Shown piece after piece: positions 36,414-47,503 of a DNA stretch of 64,000 bases; the stretch's first letter is position 1; each line of letters opens with the position of its first letter. Origin of the DNA: Stenogyne calaminthoides (Eukaryota > Streptophyta > Magnoliopsida > Lamiales > Lamiaceae); contig JBBCBC010000031.1 of the NCBI GenBank assembly GCA_037126765.1, positions 8,565,638 to 8,629,637 of the forward strand. Reading direction: 5' to 3'. The notes beneath the pieces were generated by a model. It did no database searches. It saw nothing but the letters and a program-made list of their open reading frames with translations, and was not told where the DNA came from. The translations under genes were made by a program, and so were the position numbers.

Positions 36414-36569
36414 AGGAACTTCATCAGAGATCATGTCGAGAAAAAGGACATCAGAATAGAGAAAATTCATACTAATAAGCAGAGATCTGATATCTTGACT
36501 AAACCTTTGGCTGAATCAAGATTTTAGGAACTATAAGTTGAATTAGGGATGTTGGATCCAGGTGTATAG
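36414..36569 (+). pseudogene. C-terminal tail of copia RNase H, element 2
   Basis: It reads FIRDHVEKKDIRIEKIHTNK and DILTKPLAESRF, the standard end of copia pol, then a damaged ELGMLDPGV end. It is only 135 bases from the gag stop, as in the other copies. Confidence 0.85.
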
Positions 36570-37196
36570 AGTAAAATCTGAAAAATTGAAGGTTTTCAGA
36601 TGAATGAAGTTTTTCTCAGAATTCTACTGAGAAGCTCAGGATAAAATGGAAACACTGAACTGAGTCTCAGGAAACTCAGATTTACTGAAGGTCAGTACTC
36701 AGTATTATACTGAACACATTCAGTACTCAGTATCATACTGACATTTTATCAAGGTCAATACTCAGTAAGACTGAGAGGAAAATTAGTCTGAAGAAGTAAT
36801 GACTCATTCGACTCATTTATTGCTTAAGTGAAACTCAGTAATCATTTGCAATAAATACATAACACCTGAGGAATGTTTTTGGGCGGGATCTTTGAAATTC
36901 CTAAGAAGGTCAACAATCATTAAATGCTCTGTTGCATTTAATCACCAATGAGGATAAAATGGCGGCTTACTTTTCGGAGATCAACCTTTCATATACCCGA
37001 TTAGTCGTGGATTAATCTTAACCGTTGTTTTTCACCAAACCGGTACGACTACCCACGATCTCGAGCTATATATTCATTTGAAAGCCATTCAAGCCAAATT
37101 TTATTGAAACCTTCACTCCCAAAACCCTCTGCAAATAAATCCTTTTTTACCCAGAAAAGCTTCTTCGCTCAAAAACCCTAAATATTCAAATCTCAA
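36570..37196 (+). promoter_or_regulatory. Gene-like leader region before ORF3
   Basis: This 630-base region separates the pol tail from ORF3 in all copies. It contains a GGGCGGGA box in a T-rich context (36877-36888; TTTGGCGGGA in copy 1 at about 4155, which fits the E2F consensus). It also has a TATA-like TATATATT at 37067-37074 and an AAACCCTAA telo-box-like motif at 37173-37181, shortly before the ATG. These are common features of plant promoters and 5' leaders. Independent transcription of ORF3 is an inference. Confidence 0.4.
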
Positions 37197-38187
37197 ATGG
37201 CTCCTACCACTTTCGAAAAATTGGCCGAAACAAACAAGCCATGGTATGAGTACGTGGTTTCTTTGGAGAGTACCACCAATGCCAAGCACGAAGAAGAGGC
37301 ACTCCATTTAATCCGATTGGCGAAACTGACGAACCTCGTCGCGAATCGACCGGAGGCAGAATATGCTCCCGAGGTAATAGAGTTTGTCGCTAATTTGGAA
37401 ATAGATGAGGATGATAATATTGAATCCAAGATTTATGTTTCCCATCTTGAACAATCGATGAAATATGTGGATTTTGTTCGAGAGCTCTATATCGTCCCTA
37501 AGAACTTAAACTACGTATTTGAGTTGTGCAATAGGGGAGATGACCCCTCATTGTATATGTTGGGACATGAACAAGAATATCTTGATGGGATTACTGAGAA
37601 TCCTGTTAAGTTTGAGGCCACTCTGCATAAACGGCATCTGAAGCCGAAGTACAGAGTATTGATGGATATTGTTGGAAAGTGCATCATGAGTCGATCCGAA
37701 GCTTGAGCGGATCGGCCTCCCAAACTCCGACTAATGGCGGCGATTGAGGACTCACCCACCAAGGAGTTCAACCGTTGAAATATCTAATCAAGGTGGTGAG
37801 TGAGCAAGCCAAGGTCATAAAAAAGGAGGATGGGGCAATATCTATCAAAAGCGAATCCTCCACGCCACCAAAATAGCCTTTATTTTGGAGATGTGCCGAG
37901 AGGAGGAGGATATCTTCATCAAATTTACTCCATTCCCTAAATCCAAAATAATGTTCAAGCCCATTGTTGCTAAGAGGACAATCAAGGGAAAGAAAGAGAA
38001 GAAAGTGGAATCACCAATTGCGGCTGCTGCTGAAGAAAGCCAACAAACCAGGGGGAAGGTTTTGTTGGATGCCAAGAAGGAGCAAGGTGAGAAATTGAAG
38101 AGACAGAAAACCCTTGCTCCAAAGCGCAAGAGAATGGTGGTTCTCTCTGATGAAGATGAGGAAAGTGAGACTGAGGAGATTCACTGA
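37197..38187 (+). pseudogene. Family A ORF3, best copy (unknown protein)
   Basis: It starts ATGGCTCCTACC. The first 169 residues are open (MAPTTFEKLAETNKPWYEYV to CIMSRSEA). An in-frame TGA at 37704-37706 is followed by more same-frame coding (ADRPPKLRLMAAIEDSPTKE). A frameshift near 37770 lies where CTGG of copy 2 reads CCG. The remainder is found in a shifted frame at 37885-38187, with a Lys/Arg-rich region (KRQKTLAPKRKR, a likely nuclear localisation signal) and an acidic end (DEDEESETEEIH). The whole would be about 330 residues. By eye the part around APEVIEFVANL and FVRELYIVP recalls the domain Pfam calls putative plant transposon protein (PF20167), with low certainty. It is neither pol nor a recognised envelope protein. 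Confidence 0.6.
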
Positions 38188-38269
38188 GCCAAATCGCTTT
38201 CAAATCGCCATTACTTGTATTGGCTCAAAGTATCTCAAAGGCACACAGGATCAAATCGAGGAGCAAGAA

Positions 38270-39983
38270 TATCAAGGCACAAGATGAAATCAAGTTTCGG
38301 TTTCAAAGATGAAATCGAAGTTTCCAAGTTTCAAAGATGAAACGAAAAATCAAGTCTCAATGAGAAACTGAGATACGTAAGACTCGATGAAACCGAGATA
38401 TCAAGACTCAAGATGAAACTGAGGAACTGAAGACTCAACATGAAGACTCAAGATATCGGTCCAAGACATCCGTGAAGACTCGGAAGACGCCAAGACTCAA
38501 GACGCCAAGACTCAAGACCTCAAGACTCGTAAGACTTCAAGACACAAGATGTAAGATCAAGATCAAGAATACTGAAGGCATAGTAATTATTGAAGACTCG
38601 AAGAATGTCTTGAATGCTCAGTATAAACCTGAATGTTCCGAGGCACTGAACATATCTATCTGAAGGATGCAATACTGAGAAGATCGAGATTCCTTAGAAA
38701 AATAGATATTGCCCAAGACATTCAAATGCGGACAAAAGAAACTAAGACAAAGTGTTGTTAAGGTTATATCACTCAGAGATTGTAACCAAAAGAGTCGTTG
38801 AGTTGTTTACCTTTAATCGGAGACATAAGTCAAAAAAAAGAGAAGACAAAGATTGACATTGTACCATCGACATCGACAACGACAGTCACCAAAAATGTCA
38901 AGTACTAAGTTCCAGATCGCGCAAAAAGTGAAGACCGGCTACATGAAAGGCTATTGCCTAAAACGTGTTAGGGAGTGTCAAACCCTAAATATAGCCCAGT
39001 TTTCACACGCCAAGAGGAAACTCTCGGAGCTATCTCTCCAACGGATAGTTTTTCAAGAGTAACCTTGGTGTATGCCTATAAATACTTGTGATCTTCTACA
39101 TTGAAAGGTTACGGGAAATTTGTAAGTAACTCAAGAGCTCAAACTTATTATTGCAAGTTGAAGCACTCGAAAACCCAAGAATTTCCCAAGTGCTTTAAAT
39201 CGAAATATCCAAAGAGTGAGTAATCTACATTGAGGTAGTCAGAAAGCTCTAGAGGAGAAGTGAGTAATCTATCTTGGATAGACATAAAGCTTGTGTGAGT
39301 TTTGAGTTAGTAAACTACAGAGGTAGTCAGAAAGCTCAAAATTAGAAAGGTTAGTAAACTACAGAGGTAGTCAGAAAGCCTTAGGAAGTGATTAGTGAAT
39401 TTCTCTGAAGAGATTAGGGAGAGTGGACGTAGGAGCTTGAGTCTCTGAACCACTATAATTTGTTGTGTTCTTTGCTTTCTGTTTTGCTTGTTTTATCTGT
39501 TGCATTACTTTGTTTTGAAAGCATATTTTCACTGATATTTCAGTTGGAATCAATCCACTGGAAGTTGCATATAAATTGATTCATAGCCTAATCACTATTC
39601 CATTAAAGGAAGGTTTTTAGCAAAAGCTTAAAACGAGTATAAACTAAGGGCCAACCATTCAAGTCTGAGTAAGCTAGAAACGGATAGTTACCAAACCCGA
39701 ACTTACTCTTACGAGGGGTTCGATAAGTTGAATATCGATCCAAGCAACTCGGATCTCTAAAAAACTTCGGGACTCGGTTGGGATTATCGAGGTATCTGAA
39801 AGCGACTTCGGGATCACTTGTTTTGGATAGACTTTGACTCGAGGCGATTTGTGCTTCTCGGGACCAAATCATCGGGACAACTTTGCTCAAAAGTGACCTC
39901 GATAAAAAAGAAAAGTTTTAAAAACACTGAACACGTGTATTCCCCCCCATACACGTGTAAGACTCGTTGTACCGGGACCAACA
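38270..39983 (+). mobile_element. Family A element 2, 3' LTR (rearranged)
   Basis: ORF3-downstream sequence passes into LTR sequence near 38265-38300, again lacking the first about 200 bases of the LTR and any polypurine tract. About 220 bases with the hairpin are deleted at about 39198. It ends GGGACCAACA at 39983, then GTATC, inside the gag of family B. A TATA box remains at 39077-39084. Confidence 0.8.
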
Positions 39984-40921
39984 GTATCATTTGTGGACAT
40001 GTTTATCTCAATAACAAACATACATGTTCCAGTGGGTGAGACACCCTGTGTCTTCTTTTCAGCTGCTAGAACCTTACAGTCCTTCTTCCAATGCCCCTTC
40101 TTCTTGCAGTGGAGGCATACATTCTTGTCCACCCTTTCCTTCTTTTGAATTCCACCTTTGGGCTTGAGGAAGTTTGGCTTGGAGGCTTTCTTTGTCTTGC
40201 CCGCCCTTCTTCTTTCCTTTCGGGCGTAAGAAGTAGAGGCACTCACCATGAGCACGGGTTTTTCCTTAGCAGTGGAAGACTCAAAAGTTTTTAGCATGTT
40301 ATGCAGCTCGGGCATAGTCGATTCCATCTTATTCATATTAAAATTTACCATGAAACTTGAATATGAATCGGGAAGCGACTGAAGAATGGCATAAACAACA
40401 ACATTGGTGTTATGCTCAATTCCCAAACGACCAAGTTTCTCGATTAGCCCAATCATCTTCAATACATGAGGAGAAACCTTCTCTCCTTCAGACATCCGGC
40501 ATCTAAACAGATCTCTCATCACTTCATAAATCTCGGAACGAGATTCGAGAATCAAAGATCCTTCAGATGTGATCATCTCGAAGGGAAGCATCCTCTCATC
40601 TTTGCCTTTGCAACTCGAGTCATCCCGGGAGCATAACACATCGAGCCTTAAGGAGCATCATCTTGATGCTTCTTCCAACTTCCGGCGTCAAACGCCTCGC
40701 TTCTTCGATGCCGACCTCGGGGTAGCAGGGATTGGCGTGTCCAACACGTACTCAATCTTTTCTTGCCTGAGCACCAAACGAATGTTTCGGTGCCAGTCGA
40801 GAAAGTTTGGCCCATCCAATTTGTTCGTTTCCAAAACGCTTCTCAATGACAAGTTATTCATTTCAACAATCCTAGAGAAATAAAATAAAACGGGAATTAA
40901 ACACATACGTCCTATGATCAA
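39984..40921 (-). pseudogene. Family B copia gag, interrupted and frameshifted
   Basis: On the minus strand the frame begins within SLRSVLETNKLDGPNFLDWH (40688-40921), a typical copia gag start. It continues in another frame with CRMSEGEKVSPHVLKMIGLI and a CCHC zinc knuckle CLHCKKKGHWKKDC (near 40070-40110). The C-terminal end is cut at 39983 by the family A LTR; protease and the rest of pol are not in the window. The knuckle shows that it belongs to a different lineage from family A. Confidence 0.85.
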
Positions 40922-42647
40922 TATTCAGCAATCAAAATAAACGTGACCTTTTAAGTTTATTTAGTCTCCATTATTTTCACATATTCAGTGACCTCATCAG
41001 AAGAATACGAATTTATATCCAATATAAATCATAATGGACTAGGATCCATATTTCTACTATCATAATCCCAGCTTTGGTTGAATACTATAATAGCGTAACT
41101 AGAAGGTCTCCAAACCAATTGCAAAAGCAAAGAATTCTAGTTGATTGAACCTAGTTCAATCGGATGTCCCTTAACTTTAAACTTCCTTTGGTGTCAAACA
41201 AAGTTAAGTTGGTTTACAACCATTAAGCGGCGACACTACGTGTCCCTATAAAAGTCCTGTTGAATGTAGATCCGAGCAAAAGACTTTGGTCTTAAATACC
41301 CATTGGAACGAAATTCCCGGTTTACTTTTAATTTTGATGGAAGACATCGTTTCAATTTAATGAAAAACCATATTTTAGTGAGGAACATTTTAAATGCGGG
41401 GTATTAATTACTTAATCAAGATCCAACATGTTTATCTACATCACATTTGAGCACTTATTGGGCGCCGCCTACCCAAACATGATTTTATGTGGACCAACAC
41501 TTACATGGGTGCCGTCTACCCAAACAATTAACACAGTGTGACGAATATTTGGGCGCCGCCTACCCAAACAGTTATAATGCGTTCCATAAAACGAGTTAAC
41601 TAATTTAAACGTGTAAACAAGTTAACAATGGGTTTTAATAAATCTTCTTTTAAAATAAACTTTAAGTCCAATTAAAGTCCTAATTTTAAGATTATTCAAA
41701 TACAATTAATCTAATTAATTATTTTTGGTCCAACCAATTCCTTTTCAGAATTTTAAAGTTAATTAAAAATCTAATTTAATTCGTTTATTATTTTATTTTA
41801 TTCCCGGGGCTCAGGTGCAATTTCCAAAATTTGCATGGGAGGGCCTGTTTCAAATCAAATTTGCAAAAACAACCCTCCTACATCATCACCCTTTCCCAAA
41901 TCGAATTTAATCAAAAATTCCAACACAAAATCACCAAATTCCGGACTTCAGCTTAATCGATCCAATCAATTAACCCATTAAGTCAAACTAAGAACCAAAA
42001 ACAAAATGTCTAGATTCACCGTTCGGGAAAAAACAAAGGCAACGTAAACAAGAGATCGCAAATACGCTGGTCACTAATCGAGTTCCATTCGAAATGCTTT
42101 TACCACACCCCTGGGGGTGACTCGCGGCCGCTGAACGAGGCGGAAGGGGCGCGACGCGAGTCAGTCGTCTGCTGGTCAAGATCGGGTTCGGAACCGCATC
42201 AGATCGAGAGACGAACGAAGCGTGGCGTCGCCATCGAAGTCGCTCGATTCTGGGCGACCGCTTAGAAGGCCAATCGAGACAGATATTATCGCCAGTTCAA
42301 ATCACTTCCAACAGACCGACCGCGGAATAGATACGCACTGTGGAGAGCGAATTGGCGACGACTATCATGGCGCACACGCCGCTGGCTTTTCGACGACGCG
42401 AGGCACGACGCTTAGCGCCGCCCACCCACAATGCGGCCAGAGCACCGTCGGTCGTGAAGGCGGAAGTGAGCAACAAGGCGAAAAACCTCAAACAGGGTAA
42501 ACCCTAATTTGGATTTTGGGGAAGAAAGAACAAGCCCCAATGAACCGAAGAGTCAAATAAAATATGGGGTGCGAACCTTCAAAAAAACTGTGCCCTCGGG
42601 TTATTAAAAAATTAATAAACCAAAAGCAATTATATTAAAGAGCTGAA
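40922..42647 (-). other. Family B 5' leader
   Basis: This is untranslated leader between the primer-binding site and gag. It contains a GC-rich block at about 42090-42500 and three repeated GGGCGCCGCCTACCCAAA motifs at 41459-41570. An opposite-strand frame at 42222-42500 has no recognisable protein features. Confidence 0.6.
41459..41570 (-). repeat. Three copies of a GGCGCC-containing motif in family B leader
   Basis: GGGCGCCGCCTACCCAAA (plus-strand sense) occurs within 41459-41479 and 41550-41570; a variant with GGGTGCCGTC is at 41506-41526. Spacing is 47 and 44 bases. The core GGCGCC is self-complementary. Confidence 0.8.
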
Positions 42648-42658
42648 GCTCGATACCA
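42648..42658 (-). promoter_or_regulatory. Family B primer-binding site
   Basis: The minus strand reads TGGTATCGAGC, two bases after the LTR end at 42661. This is the initiator tRNA-Met site with CAG changed to CG, and it fixes the element's orientation. Confidence 0.8.
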
Positions 42659-42660
42659 TT

Positions 42661-44201
42661 TGTTTGGAATATATAGGCACGTAAACACGTTATACATGCA
42701 TAATGAAAATAAATAGTTCACCAACAACGAGCAGTTAATTGCTTTTTAAACGAGTGCGATTAAACATAACAAAAATCTTACAATATTTCAATAGTAGATT
42801 TTTTCAACTACGGTATCCACGTAATCCCCGTAGATAGAATTGCACATATCTGCCAAATGTTGAATTTGAGACGAAATTTGCTAGGAAAACTCTATCCTAG
42901 ATTTTATGGAGAAACTAGGTTTTTTTTTTTTTTTTAATGAATCCCGGGACGTCATATATATAGGGAGAGATTAGCTTATATCTTAAGTAAATCTTTATTA
43001 GGAAGATAATTCTAATCTTGAAAACCATATCTCAAAGATATGTTTTTCCCTCTGAGATATTTTTTCCTACAATAATATTCCATAATATTATTTTGGGATT
43101 CTTAATTAATTAAATCTAATTTAATTAAATAATAATAATAATTAATTCTAAATTAATATATTTTTAATTCTCCATAAATTAAATATTAAATCTAATTTAA
43201 TACTTAATCAATCAACTATAATCCGTACACGGGAGTTACTTGTTGTGTGACCCATATGCCCTCATATATCGAGCGATTAGTCAAACTAACGGTCTTAATT
43301 GAACCCTAGACAATAAATCAGACAATCTCAAAATATGAGGTACGTTGCGAGAAATGTGCAACTACATGTAACTAAAAATTAGGCTATTACGATTTCCTCT
43401 TTTCATTCACGAATACTCGATTAGTCTTGAACATGATGAAGTGTCTATTCAAATAACTTAATCATATTGTCTTCAATCAATAATTGATAACTTATGTCAC
43501 ACTTGGCCACAAAGTCCAAGTTGATGTGCATTGGTCAATAACTTTGATCCAATTATGATGAGAAGATGAGTATTCTCTCTAAATCCACTTTGAGGAATGA
43601 ATCATATTCTTGGCTCAACTACCACGCACATGCACTTCGTGATGAACCCAATCCAAGCCATATCACCATGGAAGGGTGTAAGCGTCGGTCATGGTCAAAG
43701 TTCATCACTCCACACATGTCGTGCGTATTGACTCAAAGGAGTATCGCATCGCTCCCACTAGCCGAGACACCCGTAGACACATATAGTGGAACTACATAAA
43801 ACTGTTGCTCGGATGGGTATACCAATACCATCTAAGGTATTTGTGCATCCATCATGAGATACCCAGTGTCTCGTAGTAAGTGAGATCTTACTACACTCTC
43901 TAAGAGTATGATGCAGATCACACATCAATCTTCATTGGATCATCAATATCTCATTCGTGATGATCCTTGATCGGGGCTATTTGAGAATCATGCTTAAGTC
44001 ATCTGAGTTCTCACATCTCAACGACAACAGTGATTCAAGGGAACACAGATAAGAACAAATGCAAACAATCAAACATAATATTCTAATAAGTGTAACGCCA
44101 TACATTTAACATTAAATAAACAATAATATTAAACCAACACTGAATATTATTTTAGTATTATGTCCATACAAATGATTGTCTTTAGGACACTAACACTAAC
44201 A
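42661..44201 (-). mobile_element. Family B 5' LTR (minus-strand element)
   Basis: It is homologous over its length to the solo LTRs at 25897-27500 and 48382-49989. In element orientation it begins TGTTAGTGTTAGTGTCC and ends before the primer-binding site. A conserved TATATATA lies near 42954-42962. The flank after 44201 (TCTGA) is outside the element; the partner copy of the target site should be beyond the missing 3' LTR. Confidence 0.88.
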
Positions 44202-45790
44202 TCTGAGTCATACTTCTCAAAGTAGACTTGAACTCTACACATTCATGTCTTATTACATAACATAGTAAATGAAATCTGTTGAGCATCGCTCGGGTGAATA
44301 CTAGTTGACATAAAAAATTAAAATATAATTATTTTATATTAAATTAAAAATAAAAATTCTTCCAAATAATCGAAGAAACTTATAATTTTATTGGTCAAGC
44401 ATTTTAATAAGTTTTGAAATAATTTATGAGATATTAAAGTTTATAAAATATTTAAAATAACTTTAGTCAATCTAAATAATTCTGATTGTGCATGTGGAAT
44501 GGAGGAAGGGGGCTTGTTTGATCAGATTCTGCTGCGAACCATGTTCTATGTATTATTTTATATATAAGACATTAAGAGATGAATGTATAAAATCACTTTA
44601 TAATCAATAAAATCATTTTTTTTTTTAAATTGAAGATGAAACAAACATCACCCAATTTTTTTATTTTTTTTTTGGCTTAGGAGAACATCATATATCTACG
44701 AAAGCAATTTATCAAATATTAATGAACACAATATGTCTAAATGATTTTCTCAATATATACACGACGTTATAACTTATAAGTTAACTTTGAAAAAATAGAA
44801 AAAGAAAACTAACAATAATAGAATATATATGTGTCTGTATATAAGTGTTGTTTGGACCATATATATATAAATTGTGAGTGCAATAAGGATAAACGTAGAA
44901 AATGGTTTGAATGTAGAATAGGTGCATCTCACACGTGCCATAAGTGGGCGGGGTTGCCTCACATGGATAGCCCAATATTGTTGCCAAATTAGGTACCCTT
45001 TTTCTTTTGGATGATTTTTTTTCCTACTTTTGCCAAATTATCCCCTCTTTTCCAACCTTTTTCATGCATGCATTATTATCACATGTTCTTGTATGGAATA
45101 CAGTTATTTATATTAAGTGTTTTCTTACTAATTTTACCTTATTATTTTGATTAATGGATGAAATTTAACGGCCCCACACGGAACATGTATAATATAAGAG
45201 ACACACTTATATGAGACGGTCACAGTAAAACGGAGCATTGTGCTAAAATATATCACGTCTAATGCATTTGACTGTTTCATACAATTTTTTGACAAAATAT
45301 AATTATGAATAGACATTTGGTGTAAATGAAAATGGAACCGATATAAATTCGAGGTAAATGTTAATTTCACTCGTACACAAATGAATTACTTTAATTGAAC
45401 ATGATATGTTTTATAGGCTCGTACCTCTGTATCCTTGACTTTTAATGAGATAGGAAATCAAGTTCGGTGGATGAACTGTGATTGTTCGGTTAGAGCGTGC
45501 TTAACAATGCCATGGCTCAGGCTCTCAAGTCACTGGTGCAAGAGAACCATTCTCGATTGACCTTCGCCTGCTTGGGATGGTACAACAACTGCTTCACACT
45601 CGTACGCAGGTGCATTATCGTCTATCATAATCATATATTCATAATGTAAAGAGTTTTTTTTTTAGACTCTAGCGGTAAATTCTACGATTCTAGAATATAT
45701 AAAAATGATGAGGTCAAACTAATTTAGTGATTCATATATTTATTATTCTGCGTTAATAAATATCACATTAATGATATAAACATTAACTAG
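44202..45790. other. Intergenic, with a possible gene remnant
   Basis: AT-rich DNA without a gene. Only 45470-45625 stands out: its composition is balanced and both strands read through short protein-like stretches (plus strand AMAQALKSLVQENHSRLTFA). I do not recognise it. It could be a worn exon from elsewhere. Confidence 0.4.
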
Positions 45791-45792
45791 TA

Positions 45793-46044
45793 CTCCCTCC
45801 GTCCCAAATATATAGGTTTGTTTGACTTTTCACATAGATTAAGAAATTGTATTGAAAAAGTAAATTAAACAAGCAAAATTTCTATTATATCCCTATATAA
45901 TGATAATTATAGTTTTCAACATAATTAATGCACAGGGTTATATTGGTAAATTAATTAAAAAAAATTGTTTTATATGAAAATAAGCATATATATTTGGAAC
46001 ATCCATAAAAGAAAAATAAGTCTATATATTTGGGACGGATGGAG
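45793..46044. mobile_element. Stowaway-type MITE
   Basis: CTCCCTCCGTCCCAAATATA and TATATTTGGGACGGATGGAG are inverted ends, flanked by TA (45791-45792 and 46045-46046). Length is 252 bases. Confidence 0.92.
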
Positions 46045-46864
46045 TACTAATTTTGAAGGTTTATTCTCTTATAAGACCATCTCACGTTAGTCAAATAATC
46101 ATAATTTAGATGCATTCCCATTTCGCACAAAAAATTAATTAAATCTTGATAGAAGTGCTAGTTGAAAAAAATAGGCTAAATGAAAAGAAATGAAATAGTT
46201 TGGCAGCCTAACTTGGATGCATCACAGTCTGTACAGATGACAGTCCACTTCATTATACGTGATTATTATTGACTAAAAATGGTTATAACCACCATATAAA
46301 ACTCTGTGTTACTGTTACCCAAAATTACAAATAAATTTCTCTAAAAAAAATTAATTAATAAATGCCTTTTCACTTATTCGAAATTCATTAGTGTCATATA
46401 TTTATTCCCACAAAATTCCGCTCATTATTGCTTCTGTTTGATATTTGTGTAATGTTTTTTCTATTAATTTCTGTTTTTCATGAAAGAATGTACAGTTTTA
46501 CTACTATATGACAATAGTACGGTCAAGTCCAACTAATAAAACATAAAATAAGGAAATGGATAAGTTTAAAAGTATAAAAATAATGAACAATTCAACATGT
46601 AGTGGGAACCATATGAAATGGCCTTAAATATTATAAAAAAACCAATGTACTAGTTGGCATGTTTCAATATCAAAAACCAAAGAATAAAACAAATTAAATA
46701 AATGGCAGGAACTCAAAAATCACCTCAAAAAAAGAAAAAGAAAAGTGTGGGTACGGCAATGCAGGCAAATTTACATCATATAAAATACATGAATATACCA
46801 ATTATTAACATAAGCTTTTTTATTCAAAAAATTTAACCCCGAAAATAAATAAATAAAAAACCAC
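46045..46864. other. Downstream flank of the bHLH gene
   Basis: AT-rich, presumably containing the bHLH 3' UTR next to 46864. No other gene is seen and no clear polyadenylation signal could be chosen. Confidence 0.5.
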
Positions 46865-47503
46865 CTAAACCGGACTAAATCGCTCGTCGGAATTGGTGCC
46901 GCCACCGCCGGCGGCGGCTGCGGCTGCGGCTGCGGAGGCGCCGCCATTTAGTAGGCCCGTGATGAAAGTCATAGCTTTGACTTGCATTTCCAACGCCGCA
47001 ATATAATCCGAAGTTTCTTCTAGAAGGTTGGGCAGCGAGATTTTCCGGCAACCGGGAACCAACCGGCTCAACACCTTCACTTTCCGCTGCAACGGCGGCA
47101 GTTTCTTCTGAACCGCCGGTTTTTTCACCCGGTTTTCCGCACCCGCCGGCTTAACCGGTTTAGCCGCCTTTTTGTGCTTTTTATTGATGTGGGCGAGCCG
47201 GAGGCTGAGCCGGTTCGTAAGTATGGCCCGGCTCCACCGTGTTTTTCCCTTCGCAGAAACAGCCAGCACCCGGTCGGCGGCGTCGCGGACGGTGGCGCCG
47301 GTGGCTCCGCCGGACTCAGGGCGGCGGAGGTGGCGGAGGGCGTTGACGAGCTTGGACGAATAGATTTGCTGCTCGGTCTCGGTCCGCCATCTGGGCCGGG
47401 CTGGATCCGCGGGGATTTGGGCCGGGCTTTCGGCCCCGATTTTTCTCCGCTTTCGCGACGGATTTGAAGTCGATTCCGCCATATTTAATCGGTTTGGAAT
47501 CAA
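46865..47503 (-). CDS. Atypical bHLH transcription regulator, AIF type (bHLH147-150 group)
   Basis: The encoded 212-residue nuclear regulator belongs to the plant group bHLH147/148/149/150, also called ATBS1-interacting factors. These dimerise with small HLH proteins and modulate brassinosteroid-linked growth. Visible features are KRRK (residues 18-21, nuclear signal), the family N-terminal block RWRTETEQQIYSSKLVNALR (39-58), VRDAADRVLAVSAKGKTRWS (72-91), and the HLH part VKVLSRLVPGCRKISLPNLL then DYIAALEMQVKAMTF (142-180). The classical His-Glu-Arg basic residues are not seen, as usual for the group. The C-terminus has eight Ala and four Gly in a row (191-202), encoded by GC-rich repeats. 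There are no introns, as in relatives. The frame opens at 47503, but the Met at 47482 (MAESTSNPSRK) resembles family starts better and may be the real one. Confidence 0.92.
   Translation of the reverse strand: MIPNRLNMAESTSNPSRKRRKIGAESPAQIPADPARPRWRTETEQQIYSSKLVNALRHLRRPESGGATGATVRDAADRVLAVSAKGKTRWSRAILTNRLSLRLAHINKKHKKAAKPVKPAGAENRVKKPAVQKKLPPLQRKVKVLSRLVPGCRKISLPNLLEETSDYIAALEMQVKAMTFITGLLNGGASAAAAAAAAGGGGTNSDERFSPV

Noticed and set aside
42222..42500. 92-codon plus-strand frame in a GC-rich block
   Set aside because: It lies opposite the untranslated leader of the minus-strand family B element; the composition explains the open frame.
1..44201. CAG/CTG differences read as deamination or repeat-induced mutation
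   Set aside because: The changes create CG and shift length rather than giving C-to-T/G-to-A, and they occur in the primer-binding site; a technical cause fits better.
42661..44201. Third family B solo LTR
   Set aside because: No matching 5-base duplication is present (CCATT against TCTGA), and a primer-binding site and gag lie next to it, so it is the 5' LTR of a truncated element.
47174..47467. 97-codon plus-strand frame in the bHLH gene
   Set aside because: It is antisense to a clearly recognised bHLH coding region with GC-rich codons.
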